This document shows, piece after piece, positions 1 to 9,259 of a stretch of DNA of 44,761 nucleotides (positions within the stretch are counted from its first letter, which is position 1; the number at the start of each line of letters is the position of its first letter). The stretch is taken from contig PCCE01000015.1 in the NCBI GenBank assembly GCA_002731575.1, positions 1-44,761 on the forward strand, read 5' to 3'. The notes below the pieces were generated by a model. That model was not told the DNA's origin and ran no database searches. It worked only from the letters and a program-made list of their open reading frames with translations. The position numbers and the translations under genes are program-made. This DNA is from Gammaproteobacteria bacterium. GTDB taxonomy: Bacteria; Pseudomonadota; Gammaproteobacteria; Pseudomonadales; Azotimanducaceae.

Positions 1-151
1 CCTTGCCACCGGGAAATACCAGGGCGCCGGAGGCGAAGTCGATCTGGTGGTGGCGGACCACCATAAATACTTCAAGGTTTGCATTGCCGGGCCGCAGCAA
101 CAAAATTGTAGCGGCGGGTTTTGGTATGGCTGCAGTATCGGACATGGGCAT
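1..151 (-). CDS. NUDIX hydrolase, N-terminal part only (runs off the window)
   Basis: The reverse strand encodes about 50 residues beginning MPMSDTAAIPKPAATILLLR and reaching a segment ending ALVFPGGK. This is the N-terminal beta strand and the entry to the Nudix box of a NUDIX hydrolase; such enzymes cleave nucleoside diphosphates linked to another moiety, including CoA derivatives. The catalytic RE..EE part of the box lies outside the window, so activity cannot be judged. Two ATGs, at 151 and 145, are possible starts. The gene diverges from the small ORF at 198. The layout resembles the complete NUDIX gene at 34295-35068 (VFPGGR), so the two may be paralogues of the NUDT19-like type. The fold is clear but the substrate is unknown. 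Confidence 0.75.
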   Translation of the reverse strand, partial: MPMSDTAAIPKPAATILLLRPGNANLEVFMVVRHHQIDFASGALVFPGGK

Positions 152-197
152 AACCTTGGTTTTCTGAATATTTTGAATTAGGTGTCAGGAGGTGGCC

Positions 198-323
198 ATG
201 GCCAGAGCCACCGGCACTGCCAGACAGTTAACAGCTGGCAAGGCTGGCGATGAGCCGCAGTTCTCCCCCAAGAACTCTCTGATGTTCGCTTATGCGAAGG
301 CCTATGGCAAACTGCACGTCTAG
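198..323 (+). CDS. Small hypothetical protein, 41 aa
   Basis: An ATG at 198 follows a near-ideal AGGAGG ribosome binding site (187-192) at 5-nt spacing and opens a 41-codon frame ending in TAG. The peptide starts MARATGTARQLTAGKAGDEP and ends AYAKAYGKLHV. It is basic and soluble-looking, without a signal peptide, membrane segment or cysteines. It lies between the divergent NUDIX gene and the small membrane protein at 351, which it precedes by 27 nt, so the two may be co-transcribed. I do not recognise a family. The strong ribosome binding site is the main evidence, and a chance frame of this length remains possible. Confidence 0.5.
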   Translation: MARATGTARQLTAGKAGDEPQFSPKNSLMFAYAKAYGKLHV

Positions 324-350
324 CGTAGATACGCGTTTCGAGGCACCAAC

Positions 351-719
351 ATGGGGGTTTTGCTTACCCTGCTTGTGGCTGGGCTGGTAATCCTATACCT
401 GCGCAGTAATCGCAAGGCACGAGTCAAGTGGCTGCAGAATTTAGCCCTGCCCGGCCAGTGGGTGTCGCAACTCAATGGCGCGAGCCTGTCGCTGTCCGGT
501 GGATATGACTCCGGCGAGTATCGCTGGCAGACCGGCGGTACCAGCAGCACCGGGCGCTGGAACTACCGAGGTGCCATTCTTACTCTGGAAGGCGAACAGT
601 CTCGTGCCTATACCGTGCAGCTCGCTCAGCCCGGCGTTATCAGTTTGCTGCGCGAAGACGGCACGGCTGAACTTTTTCATAAGCAATCAACCAACGTGGT
701 ACCTCTTGCCAAACGATAA
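351..719 (+). CDS. Membrane-anchored hypothetical protein, 122 aa
   Basis: The protein has one N-terminal hydrophobic helix (about residues 2-17, GVLLTLLVAGLVILYL) followed by a basic stop-transfer stretch (RSNRKARVKW). The rest is a polar, Gly/Ser-rich domain likely to be beta-stranded (GGYDSGEYRWQTGGTSSTGRW). This suggests a small inner-membrane protein with a beta domain, though the side it faces is unclear. The 3' end overlaps the probable start of the DUF815 ATPase gene (706), which implies translational coupling and perhaps a shared role. No family is recognised and no catalytic motif is visible. Confidence 0.7.
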   Translation: MGVLLTLLVAGLVILYLRSNRKARVKWLQNLALPGQWVSQLNGASLSLSGGYDSGEYRWQTGGTSSTGRWNYRGAILTLEGEQSRAYTVQLAQPGVISLLREDGTAELFHKQSTNVVPLAKR

Positions 720-1641
720 GCCAACTCCCTCACCGGCGTCATTGCAGGTGTCATGGCAGACGTCATGGAATGAGGTAGCGCAGCGACTGCTGAATATTTT
801 ACCGGCCCGGCCTCAAGTAAATTGGGCGCACTGCTTGGCGGGCTATTGGCAGCAGGGACGCTGGTCCTCCAGCATCGTTGGGTTCACTCAGGTAGATACT
901 GTGGCGCTGGATGATCTACTTCATGTTGAAGCCCAGAAGCAGGCGCTGCTGCAAAATACCCAGCAACTGCTGGCAGGCTTGCCAGCGAATAACGCCTTAC
1001 TCTGGGGTGCGAGAGGCACTGGCAAATCGACCTTGGTCCATGGCGTGCTTAGCGCTCTGGGGGACCAGGGCCTGCGCTTGGTCGAAGTGTCGAAGGACGC
1101 GCTTGCGGATGTGGGTGCAGTCATTGAACAGTTAGCAGAGCAGCCGTATTACTTCATCGTGTTTTGCGACGATTTGTCTTTTGAAGCGGACGATGCCTCC
1201 TACAAAACCCTGAAAAGTGTGCTGCAGGGAACCGTGTTGGCGCAGGCATCCAATGTGGTGATTTACGCCACCTCGAATCGCCGTCACCTGCTGGCCGAGA
1301 AAGCCTCAGATAACGACGCCAGCAAGCTGGTCGGCAGCGAACTGCACCATGGCGAAGCGGTAGAGGAAAAAATCTCTCTTTCCGACCGCTTCGGCCTTTG
1401 GCTGTCGTTCTACCCAGTGCGACAGGCAGAGTATCTGGACATGGTCGCGCGGGCGGTAGCGCGGCTCATTTCACAGTTTGACCCATCTACCGTTGGTGAT
1501 GTGGCCTTTACGCTGGAGAGTTACCGAGCAGAAGCGTTACGCTGGGCGCTGGCCCGGGGAGTGCGCAACGGGCGTAGCGCTGAGCACTTCGCCCGGCACT
1601 GGGTAGGCCAGCAACTGCTGCTTAAGCAAGGCCGCCACTAA
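706..1641 (+). CDS. DUF815-type AAA+ ATPase
   Basis: A P-loop ATPase of the DUF815 group, a widespread bacterial AAA+ family of unknown physiological role. Visible motifs are a Walker A (GARGTGKST, about residue 100), a Walker B-like strand ending in tandem aspartates (YYFIVFCDDL), a sensor-like ATSNRRHL, and a C-terminal helical lid with conserved Arg. The family usually has about 300 residues. Reading from TTG 706 gives 311 aa and from GTG 748 gives 297 aa; a longer in-frame extension over the upstream gene is improbable because its composition is unlike the family. The TTG overlaps the end of the preceding gene by 14 nt, which suggests an operon. Start assignment is uncertain, family assignment is good. 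Confidence 0.82.
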   Translation: MPNDKPTPSPASLQVSWQTSWNEVAQRLLNILPARPQVNWAHCLAGYWQQGRWSSSIVGFTQVDTVALDDLLHVEAQKQALLQNTQQLLAGLPANNALLWGARGTGKSTLVHGVLSALGDQGLRLVEVSKDALADVGAVIEQLAEQPYYFIVFCDDLSFEADDASYKTLKSVLQGTVLAQASNVVIYATSNRRHLLAEKASDNDASKLVGSELHHGEAVEEKISLSDRFGLWLSFYPVRQAEYLDMVARAVARLISQFDPSTVGDVAFTLESYRAEALRWALARGVRNGRSAEHFARHWVGQQLLLKQGRH

Positions 1642-1727
1642 CCCACCAGCGCTGCGCGGGTCGAGGCTAGGATGCCCCGATTACGCGCTTCAACCGAAGA
1701 TGCAAAAACGTTCAAGAGAAGAGTTCC

Positions 1728-2729
1728 ATGATGCGAGGGTTAATGACGCTTGTGGTCTTGTTGCTGAGCAACATGACGCAGGCCGACACATTGATAATGG
1801 CTAACGGTGATCGGCTGACCGGTCGGCTCGACAGCATTAGTGGCGGTAAGGTGGTTTTTGCAACACCCTATGCTGGCCGTATTGCGGTGAGCTTGGCTCA
1901 GGTGCACACGTTGGTGACCCAAGAGTCTTACACAATTGCACTCAAGGACCGCAGGCTCGATGGGGTGTTCACGGCGAGAGGCGATGCGCAGCAACTGCTG
2001 GGTCCAGACGGAGCGGAGTTACTGGCTCTGCAAAGCATCCGCAGCGCTAGCCAAAGCCGCAACGCGCTGACTCAATTTACTGCGGATTGGGGATCAAGGC
2101 TGGATCTTGCGCTATCGCTCACCGAGGGCAACTCGACAACCGAAGCGTCCAACATTCTGTTTGAAATGGACTATGCCGACGAACTAAACGAACACTTAGT
2201 GACCGTTCTGCTGGCTCGGGAAGAGGGTGAAGGGCTACTGACCAAGGATCAGCTCGACATCGACTACGGCTACAAGCGGTTTATCTCAGAACGCTGGTAT
2301 GGGGCTGCTAACGCCGAGTACTTTCAAGACACGCTCAAAGACGTGGACTTGCGTATTACGCTAGGTGCGGGGGTGGGGGTACAGTTCATTGACAACAGCC
2401 TGCAAAGCCTTGCCTCAGATCTGAGTCTCAGTGCGGTCCAAGAAGATGTGGGCGGCGCTAGCGAACTGCAGCCAGCCCTGCGCTGGGGGCTGAACTACGA
2501 GCGCTTTTTGCTGGGCAAAACGCTAGAAGTGTTTCACCGCCAGTCTGTGCTCCAGCTTTTAGGTGATGAGCAAAGTCAGGTCTTTTCTTCTTCTACGGGC
2601 GTGCGCTATGCCTTAAACGAACGCATAGACACAACGTTTCGTATCGACTTGGCTTACGAGAGCGACCCGCCACAAGGCAATGAAAAAACCGATACCACCT
2701 ACAGTTTGGGGGTTGGCGTTAAATTCTAA
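1728..2729 (+). CDS. DUF481 outer-membrane beta-barrel protein
   Basis: The product (333 aa) starts with a Sec signal peptide (MMRGLMTLVVLLLSNMTQA, cleavage before DTL), so the mature protein is exported. Residues 20-100 form a small strand-rich N-terminal domain (NGDRLTGRLDSISGGKVVF). From about residue 105 alternating amphipathic strands typical of DUF481/YdiY-like barrels appear (LDLALSLTEGNSTTEASN and YGYKRFISERWYGAANAEY). The chain ends in Phe (YSLGVGVKF), the usual signal for BAM-dependent outer-membrane insertion. ATG 1731 is an alternative start one codon downstream. The role of this family is unknown. Confidence 0.85.
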   Translation: MMRGLMTLVVLLLSNMTQADTLIMANGDRLTGRLDSISGGKVVFATPYAGRIAVSLAQVHTLVTQESYTIALKDRRLDGVFTARGDAQQLLGPDGAELLALQSIRSASQSRNALTQFTADWGSRLDLALSLTEGNSTTEASNILFEMDYADELNEHLVTVLLAREEGEGLLTKDQLDIDYGYKRFISERWYGAANAEYFQDTLKDVDLRITLGAGVGVQFIDNSLQSLASDLSLSAVQEDVGGASELQPALRWGLNYERFLLGKTLEVFHRQSVLQLLGDEQSQVFSSSTGVRYALNERIDTTFRIDLAYESDPPQGNEKTDTTYSLGVGVKF

Positions 2730-2767
2730 TCAATGTACCTGCTACCGTGAATGGGCCCCGCAAAACC

Positions 2768-2796
2768 TTGACTGCACCGCAGTGCGCTCATAGAAT
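2768..2796 (+). promoter_or_regulatory. Sigma-70 promoter of tRNA-Glu
   Basis: TTGACT (2768-2773) and TAGAAT (2791-2796) are separated by exactly 17 bp and followed by a GC-rich discriminator (GCGCCGC), the pattern of stringently controlled stable-RNA promoters. The predicted transcription start is near 2803, about 50 nt upstream of the tRNA. Confidence 0.75.
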
Positions 2797-2854
2797 GCGC
2801 CGCTTCGTTGGGGTAGGCCTGTGGCGTTTAAGCAGGCTGATAGCAACGGACTTA

Positions 2855-2930
<76 letters not shown>

Positions 2931-2940
2931 CTATTAAATA

Positions 2941-2973
2941 CCGCTTGAGGTTCCGCCTCAGGCGGTTTTTTTT
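2941..2973 (+). terminator. Rho-independent terminator of tRNA-Glu
   Basis: A 10-bp stem (CCGCTTGAGG 2941-2950 with CCTCAGGCGG 2956-2965, one G-T wobble) closes a 5-nt loop and is followed by eight T residues (2966-2973), starting 10 nt after the tRNA CCA. Confidence 0.93.
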
Positions 2974-3101
2974 GTCTGCTCGATATGCGTTTTACAGCAT
3001 CCGCTAGGGCTCGATGCTGAACGCCAACCCTCGGGCACATGCATTGGGCGGGTTTTTATGCTGCAATGACGGGCTGGGTTGAAGCAAATTGGAGAGGGAT
3101 C

Positions 3102-4736
3102 ATGGCTGATACATCACCGTCAAATACAGTTGATGTCGTTGTGGTAGGCGCAGGGTTTGCGGGTATGTACGCGTTGCATAAATTCCGCGAGCTCGGGCTA
3201 AGTATTCGCGTACTGGAAGCTGGCAATGATGTAGGCGGCACTTGGTATTGGAACCGCTATCCCGGTGCGCGCTGCGACGTGCCAAGCGTTGAATATTCCT
3301 ACAGCTTCGATCGCGAACTTGAGCAAGATTGGAACTGGACCGAAATTATGGCCGCACAGCCGGAAATTTTGGAATATGCCAACCATGTAGCCGACCGCTT
3401 CGATTTGCGCAAAGACATTCAGTTTCAGACCCGTGTAGAGAGCACCGTATTCGATCAGACGACAAACCGTTGGGATATCCTTACGCAAGCCGGAGAAACC
3501 TTCAGCGCCCGCTTTTGCGTGATGGCCACCGGCTGCCTGTCGGTACCCAATACCCCAAACATTGAGGGCCAAGACAATTTCGCAGGCGAGATTTATCACA
3601 CCGGTAATTGGCCCGAGACAGGGGTCGATTTTAGCGGCAAGCGTGTAGGCATTATTGGTACCGGCTCCTCTGGTATTCAGTCGATTCCCGTAATTGCCGA
3701 GCAAGCGGCTCATCTCACGGTTTTTCAGCGCACACCGAACTACACCATGCCCGCGGCCAATGCGCCGCTACAGGCGGATTTTTTGCGTCAGGCAAAAGAT
3801 AATTACCCCAACATTCGTGCGGAACAGCGGGCCTCCCAAGTAGGGATTGTGGGCTATGGATTCGGCTTTGGTGGCGCAGAAAATGTTGAGCCAACAGAAG
3901 AAATTCGCAGTACTACCGCGGAAGAACGCCAGCGCTTGGTAGAAGAAGAGGGCTTTCTTGCCATTCGACGATACGCCGACATCGCCTTAGACGAAGAAGC
4001 CAACGAACTGGCCTGCGACATGTACCGCGCTCAAGTTGGCCGCATGATCGAGGATCCAGTTACCGCCGAAGCATTGATGCCACGGGATTACCCCATGGGC
4101 TGCAAGCGCCCGGTAATTGACACCCACTATTACGAGACCTTTAACCGCGACAATGTGACCTTGGTAGATTTGCGCCGCGGGGGTATTGATTCCATTACCG
4201 ACACAGGCGTTAGTACTGCACAAGGTGACTACACCTTTGATGTGCTGATTTACGCCACCGGCTTCGATGCCATGACCGGTGCGCTGGGTAAGATCGATAT
4301 TCGCGGCCGCGACAACCAAGCGTTAACAGAATACTGGGAGGCCGGCCCGCGCACCTACTTAGGCCTCCAGGTGGCGGGCTTTCCAAACCTCTTCACGGTA
4401 ACCGGTCCCGGTTCACCGTCGGTGCTGAGTAACATGTTGGTATCCATTGAACAGCATATTGATTGGATCGCTCGCTGCGTTGCTGACCTCGACCAAAGAG
4501 GTATGCAAACAATCGAAGCCACAACGGCGGCAGAGGACGAGTGGATTGCCCATGTAAACGAGGTAGCGCAAAACACCATGTTTACTGCGCAGTCGTGTAA
4601 CTCCTGGTACCTAGGGGCAAACATTCCCGGTAAGCCTAGAATTTTTATGCCCTATGTTGGCGGTGTTGGCGTTTATCGAGAAAAGTGCGACGAGGTAGCC
4701 AGTAATGGTTACCAAGGCTTTTTGCTCAGAGCCTGA
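3102..4736 (+). CDS. Baeyer-Villiger monooxygenase (cyclohexanone monooxygenase type)
   Basis: A type I, FAD- and NADPH-dependent BVMO (544 aa) predicted to insert oxygen next to a ketone carbonyl, giving esters or lactones, or to oxidise heteroatoms. It has the FAD Rossmann motif GAGFAG (16-21), the GTWYWNRYPGARCD segment typical of CHMO-like enzymes, the full fingerprint FxGxxxHTxxWP (FAGEIYHTGNWP, 160-171), a second dinucleotide motif GTGSSG (186-191) and a C-terminal YATGFDAMTG. ATG 3102 is chosen because a GGAGAGGG ribosome binding site precedes it; upstream ATGs at 3039 and 3066 lack this and add non-family sequence. The MFS gene follows within 8 nt, suggesting co-transcription with an exporter or uptake system. 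The substrate cannot be named. Confidence 0.93.
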   Translation: MADTSPSNTVDVVVVGAGFAGMYALHKFRELGLSIRVLEAGNDVGGTWYWNRYPGARCDVPSVEYSYSFDRELEQDWNWTEIMAAQPEILEYANHVADRFDLRKDIQFQTRVESTVFDQTTNRWDILTQAGETFSARFCVMATGCLSVPNTPNIEGQDNFAGEIYHTGNWPETGVDFSGKRVGIIGTGSSGIQSIPVIAEQAAHLTVFQRTPNYTMPAANAPLQADFLRQAKDNYPNIRAEQRASQVGIVGYGFGFGGAENVEPTEEIRSTTAEERQRLVEEEGFLAIRRYADIALDEEANELACDMYRAQVGRMIEDPVTAEALMPRDYPMGCKRPVIDTHYYETFNRDNVTLVDLRRGGIDSITDTGVSTAQGDYTFDVLIYATGFDAMTGALGKIDIRGRDNQALTEYWEAGPRTYLGLQVAGFPNLFTVTGPGSPSVLSNMLVSIEQHIDWIARCVADLDQRGMQTIEATTAAEDEWIAHVNEVAQNTMFTAQSCNSWYLGANIPGKPRIFMPYVGGVGVYREKCDEVASNGYQGFLLRA

Positions 4737-4744
4737 GACACTAT

Positions 4745-5947
4745 TTGAGTCCCAAACAAACTTACTTGGTTGCGATATCGACTTGGTATGCCGCCTTTGG
4801 TATGCAGTCGGTGGTTTTCGCATGGCTGGTAACCATGCTGCTACGCGAACCCGCCGAGCGCGTAGGGCTGGCGCAGATGACCATTTTGTTGCCGGGTATG
4901 CTGCTGATTTTGCTCGCAGGAGCCATTGCCGATAGGGTCGGTCTGCGCCGGCAAGCGCTTTGGTCCCAACTATTTGCCGCGCTGACACCATTGCTGTTGA
5001 TCTACTTTCTTTATCACCAAGCGCTGAGCTTTGCGGTAATGATCTGCTACGCCCTGCTAATGGGTCTAGCGCAAGCTTTTCTAACCCCAGCCCGTGATGG
5101 ACTGCTCAATCATGTGGCAGGCGATAACGTACAGCGCATGGTCGTGCTGGCGAGCCTGTGTCAGTTTGGTTTCCAAATTATTGGCTATTCGTTGGCGGGT
5201 TTCGCCGACACCGTAGGACCGATATACATTCTGTCTTTTCAGAGTCTTCTGTTGTTGATGGGCTGCTGGGCGCTGGTCGCCCTCAAAGAAGTTGGCGCGC
5301 CGACTGTTGCCGGGGATAACAAAGTGTCGGTGCTCAAGGATCTTCGTGAAGGCGCGGCAGCAGTGATGAGCAATCGGCTGCTGCGCGCAGTAATGGTGCA
5401 GAACGTGGCCATGGGGATATTCTTTATGGGGAGCTTTATTGTTGCCTTCCCGCTAGTGCTTCGGGAGGTCTTTAACGGCAGTTCTGCGGACCTTGCCTCG
5501 CTCAACGCGTTTAACTCACTGGGATTGGTTTTGACCATTGCGATGCTACTGCGCATAGGCCACATCGCGCGCGCAGGTAGGGCGCTGATTCTCGCTCAGT
5601 TCATTGGCTCCATCGTGCTCTTGTTTTCTGGTTTGGTAGAGCAACAAGCGGTGTTTATTTTCACTATCTTTCTTTGGGGCGTATGCGGCGGCATGGCCAT
5701 GCCAATGTCACGCACCATTATGCAGCAGACGGCACCGCCGGCCTTGCGTGCCCGGGTGATGAGTTTCTATTCCTTTTCCTTTATGGGCGCGGGCCCAATT
5801 GGAGCGCTGTGGGCAGGCTATATGGCAGACCTTTTTGGTCCGCAGTTGGCTATTGTGATTTCTTCGATGGCCATGGCATCGCTAGTACTGCTAATGGCCT
5901 TTATCAGCCCGCTGTGGCGCAGCACTATGGCGCAAAGCCCGCAGTAG
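4745..5947 (+). CDS. Major facilitator superfamily transporter
   Basis: A 400-residue polytopic protein with about 12 hydrophobic helices and the loop motif of MFS exporters (LAGAIADRVGLRRQALW, about residues 57-73). It ends with a TM12 region followed by a short basic tail. It resembles the EntS-like MFS_3 drug/siderophore exporters more than sugar symporters. The start is a TTG at 4745, 8 nt after the monooxygenase stop; the next ATG (4802) would cut into the first helix, so the TTG is favoured despite a weak ribosome binding site. The coupling suggests export of the BVMO substrate or product, which is inference. Confidence 0.85.
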   Translation: MSPKQTYLVAISTWYAAFGMQSVVFAWLVTMLLREPAERVGLAQMTILLPGMLLILLAGAIADRVGLRRQALWSQLFAALTPLLLIYFLYHQALSFAVMICYALLMGLAQAFLTPARDGLLNHVAGDNVQRMVVLASLCQFGFQIIGYSLAGFADTVGPIYILSFQSLLLLMGCWALVALKEVGAPTVAGDNKVSVLKDLREGAAAVMSNRLLRAVMVQNVAMGIFFMGSFIVAFPLVLREVFNGSSADLASLNAFNSLGLVLTIAMLLRIGHIARAGRALILAQFIGSIVLLFSGLVEQQAVFIFTIFLWGVCGGMAMPMSRTIMQQTAPPALRARVMSFYSFSFMGAGPIGALWAGYMADLFGPQLAIVISSMAMASLVLLMAFISPLWRSTMAQSPQ

Positions 5948-6271
5948 ATTTGTTCGGTGCCGGAGAGGTGTTCACACGGCAAAACGGCAAGCAAAAAACA
6001 CAAATATAAAAAAAGGCCAGCGCGTAGCTGGCCTTTTCTGCTCGTATGGAGGAGCAACTCTCTAAGAAGGCTGGCCCTCAAAACTTGCAATAGATAACAC
6101 TGATCACCTCCTTATAAGTTGTTTAGGGTCCTTGATTATGTCGCAGCCGGTTGCGATTGCAAGACAGAACTGCGTTTTTTCTGACAATCCTTGCCTAGAC
6201 AAAGATGCAACAGGAAAAGCTCATTGAAGCCGGGCAAATGGAGGCATCTTTGGCAGTGCGAGCAATAGCAA
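5948..6271. other. Intergenic stretch before tRNA-Gly
   Basis: No convincing gene is present. It contains the terminator at 6011-6037 and a possible weak hairpin around 6142-6180 (CGCAG...CTGCG, then TTTTTT) that could end a short transcript. I see no start with a good ribosome binding site. Confidence 0.5.
6011..6037. terminator. Bidirectional rho-independent terminator
   Basis: An 11-bp perfect inverted repeat (AAAAGGCCAGC / GCTGGCCTTTT) around loop GCGTA, with A-run and T-run in the arms, so it can terminate transcription on either strand. It closes the BVMO-MFS operon 63 nt downstream of the MFS stop. Confidence 0.9.
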
Positions 6272-6299
6272 TTGACAGCCCTGCCGCGTGAGCTAGAAT
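6272..6299 (+). promoter_or_regulatory. Sigma-70 promoter of tRNA-Gly
   Basis: A perfect TTGACA (6272-6277) and TAGAAT (6294-6299) with 16-bp spacing lie about 31 nt upstream of the tRNA. The same TAGAAT -10 is used by the tRNA-Glu promoter. Confidence 0.75.
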
Positions 6300-6330
6300 G
6301 TTTGACCTGTCTGCGAAAAGCGCCAGAAAT

Positions 6331-6700
<370 letters not shown>

Positions 6701-6777
6701 AAGGGTAGCCGTGATGGCTTTTGTCAGTTAAGCGTTCTCGTTAAAACGCGCAGTGGATTGTTGAACTGGTAGGTGCT

Positions 6778-7830
6778 TCATCGACTGTTAGTAGGGCAGG
6801 CATGTTGCAGTTGCGTGGCTTTACCGGCGGCTTTGAGAGCTGCAGTAGCAGCGGCGACGTTTTTTACACTAAGCAGTTCGGCGCCGTTTGCGGCCATTTG
6901 TGGATAGTCTGCATAGTCTTTTCGCTCTGCCTGAAAGTCACCGTAGCTTGTTTCAACCCCCATCTTTGCAAGCGCTTGGTCGAGCTTTGCATTGCCGCTG
7001 CCCAACCCCAGCCAGGCAATGACCCGGTTGAGGGGGAGGCCTGCTCTTTGTATTGCAGTCACGTCGCTCAAGGAACTAACGCCGACCGATATCATTACCC
7101 CCGGCAGGCGCTGATGAACCGCAACTGCTTGTTCAATGGAGTAAGTTATGACTAACGAACGCCGTGTCGCGTCTTCGGCTTCAAGCACCCGCGCAATGTC
7201 TGCGACGCTGGTGGGATGCTTGAGATCAATCTGTGCAATGCCCCGATCTTTGAGCGTTGCGAGCGCCGCCGTTAGGGTTGAGATTGCCTCACCAGTATTC
7301 TTTCCTTTAGCGTCAACAAGTGTGAATTGTTGAAGCTGTTCGTAGGTTAGGTGGGCAAAGGGACCTTTGCCTGTCGTTGTGCGATCTAAAGTATCGTCAT
7401 GCATGAGAATTAACGTGCCATCCGCCGTGCGTGATACATCGATCTCCACAAAGACCGCGCCGTTGGCAAGAGACTCCGAAATTGCGGCGATACTGTTCTC
7501 TGCCTTACCCGCTCCGCCACCACCACGATGCGCCTGAAGCAGTGTTATGCCTTGTTCCCGCGCGCAATCCAAATAGGCGGCAAGGTCGATATGCTTCAGC
7601 ACAGAGTCCTCTGGTTTTGCGCTATTACTGGGCTGGGCTATCGATTGGGAACAGGCAGCTAAAAGCGCCATCATCAGCGCGAACGCCTGCCGGCGAAAGG
7701 CTGCGATTGGGGTTCGAGTTTCTCTACTGACTGCTTTTTGCCGATGCAGGATTGCGTGACGAGCGCGGGGCAAATGTGTTTCGTGGTTAAATCGAGTTGG
7801 GCGAGGAGTCACGCGGTAAAACAGTTTCAT
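6778..7830 (-). CDS. Glycerophosphodiester phosphodiesterase, probable lipoprotein
   Basis: A GDPD-family TIM-barrel enzyme that hydrolyses glycerophosphodiesters to glycerol-3-phosphate and an alcohol. The family motifs are HRGGGGAGKAENS (catalytic His-Arg and Glu, from about 101), FVEIDVSRTADGTLILMHDDTLDRTT (metal-binding Glu/Asp and second His) and a lysine strand QIDLKHP. A lipobox LLAAC (Cys about 60) after a hydrophobic run implies lipid anchoring after export, giving a periplasmic location. The N-terminal region before the signal core is unusually long, so the start is uncertain: GTG 7875, ATG 7848 or ATG 7830 (used here), and a later non-ATG start is possible. The gene stands alone, convergent to the tRNA-Gly region. 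Confidence 0.85.
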   Translation of the reverse strand: MKLFYRVTPRPTRFNHETHLPRARHAILHRQKAVSRETRTPIAAFRRQAFALMMALLAACSQSIAQPSNSAKPEDSVLKHIDLAAYLDCAREQGITLLQAHRGGGGAGKAENSIAAISESLANGAVFVEIDVSRTADGTLILMHDDTLDRTTTGKGPFAHLTYEQLQQFTLVDAKGKNTGEAISTLTAALATLKDRGIAQIDLKHPTSVADIARVLEAEDATRRSLVITYSIEQAVAVHQRLPGVMISVGVSSLSDVTAIQRAGLPLNRVIAWLGLGSGNAKLDQALAKMGVETSYGDFQAERKDYADYPQMAANGAELLSVKNVAAATAALKAAGKATQLQHACPTNSR

Positions 7831-8109
7831 AGCGATAAAATCAAGCATTAGGTGCGCGCAGTGTACCGAATACACTGCAGGCTAGGACCTTTTTGGCCGT
7901 TGGCGATGGTTGCTTGTTCGTCGGCGCTATCTGACCCTCGGTATTGCACCAACGGCTGGTAAATCTGCGGGGTGCCGACGGGCGCGGGGCGCTGCCGGTC
8001 CATCGTGCTGGGTTCGCGAACGCTTGCGTTTGGCGATCAGTTCCCGAATATCTGGCTTTTGCTGGGAAAGTGTTTGTGGCGATTAACCCCGCTGGTTTAG
8101 CATCCTGCC

Positions 8110-9144
8110 ATGAAATTTAATACTGATGACACACGAATTGCAGGCATGGCAGAAGTGCGCGATGCCCAAGCCCTGCTGGATGAAATACCTTTGTCGGAGC
8201 AGGGCTCCTCCTTTGTCTTTAACACCCGTAAAGCCTGCGCAGACATACTGCGCGGCAACGACCCGCGTTTGCTGGTAGTGGTTGGGCCTTGCTCCATTCA
8301 CGACCCAGTGGCCGCCATGGAATATGCGCAAAAGCTGGCGGCTGCGGCCCAGCAGTGGCGGGATCAACTGCTTATCCTTATGCGGGTTTATTTTGAGAAG
8401 CCCAGAACCACCGTGGGCTGGAAGGGGCTGATTAATGACCCACACTTAAACGACAGCTTTGATATCAACGCGGGTTTGGCAACGGCCCGCCGATTGTTGC
8501 GGGATATTACCGAGTTGGGCCTTGGTTCTGGGACCGAGTATCTGGACCCGATCACACCCCAGTACATTGGTGATTTGGTGTGCTGGAGTGCCATTGGTGC
8601 GCGTACTACTGAAAGTCAGATTCATCGGCAGCTCGCATCCGGGCTGTCATGCCCGGTCGGTTTTAAGAACAGTACCCTCGGCGATGTGCAGGTGGCTGTA
8701 GATGCGGTGCTTTCTGCCCGCCACAATCATATTTTCCCCTCGGTGACAAAGGCGGGTCATTCGGCGATCTTTTCAACCACGGGAAACGATGATTGCCATG
8801 TCATCTTGCGCGGTGGTCGGGAGCCGAACTTTGATGCAGCCTCGGTGCAGGCCGGCTGTGACCTATTGGCTGCAGCAGGTTTGCCACCACGACTTATGGT
8901 GGATCTCAGTCACGCGAATTCGTCGAAGGACCATGAACGGCAAAAAATTGCTGGCGCATCCATTGCGGAGCAGCTGCAAAGCGCACCCAAAAACGTCATG
9001 GGGGTAATGATCGAGAGTCATCTGGTTGCTGGTCGGCAGTCGCTTGGGGATGACCTAGTCTATGGTCAGAGTGTTACGGATGCGTGTATCGGTTGGGACG
9101 ACACATTGGCGTTGTTAGATCAATTGGCCGCCGCAAAAAGGTGA
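8110..9144 (+). CDS. aroG: 3-deoxy-7-phosphoheptulonate synthase (DAHP synthase), AroG type
   Basis: This is the first enzyme of the shikimate pathway, condensing phosphoenolpyruvate and erythrose-4-phosphate to DAHP. The protein (344 aa) aligns without gaps to the E. coli AroG/F/H class: GPCSIHDP (59-66), RVYFEKPRTTVGWKGLINDP, GARTTESQ, ASGLSCPVGFKN and SVTKAGHSAI are all present. The stretch around 211-235 matches AroG (phenylalanine-regulated) better than AroF or AroH. Positions known to matter for feedback control in AroG (Pro150, Ser180, Ser211) are all kept, so allosteric regulation is probably intact. It appears monocistronic, and I found no leader peptide or TyrR box upstream. Confidence 0.95.
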   Translation: MKFNTDDTRIAGMAEVRDAQALLDEIPLSEQGSSFVFNTRKACADILRGNDPRLLVVVGPCSIHDPVAAMEYAQKLAAAAQQWRDQLLILMRVYFEKPRTTVGWKGLINDPHLNDSFDINAGLATARRLLRDITELGLGSGTEYLDPITPQYIGDLVCWSAIGARTTESQIHRQLASGLSCPVGFKNSTLGDVQVAVDAVLSARHNHIFPSVTKAGHSAIFSTTGNDDCHVILRGGREPNFDAASVQAGCDLLAAAGLPPRLMVDLSHANSSKDHERQKIAGASIAEQLQSAPKNVMGVMIESHLVAGRQSLGDDLVYGQSVTDACIGWDDTLALLDQLAAAKR

Positions 9145-9259
9145 ACAAATCCGTTCACCACAGACAATGTTATGGGCTCAGTGATAAAGTCGCAGTTCTG
9201 GGACAGCAACGCACAACAGGCCCGTTAGGGCTTTTGAAAATAGGTTAGGGGAGAAACGT

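Noticed and set aside
3039..3101. Upstream extension of the BVMO start
   Set aside because: The added residues are not family-like and the GGAGAGGG site favours ATG 3102.
8110..9144. A suspected loss of the feedback-control proline in DAHP synthase (GLG instead of GLP)
   Set aside because: Residue-by-residue counting against E. coli AroG shows that GLP is position 139, while the feedback residue Pro150 (ITPQY) is conserved here.
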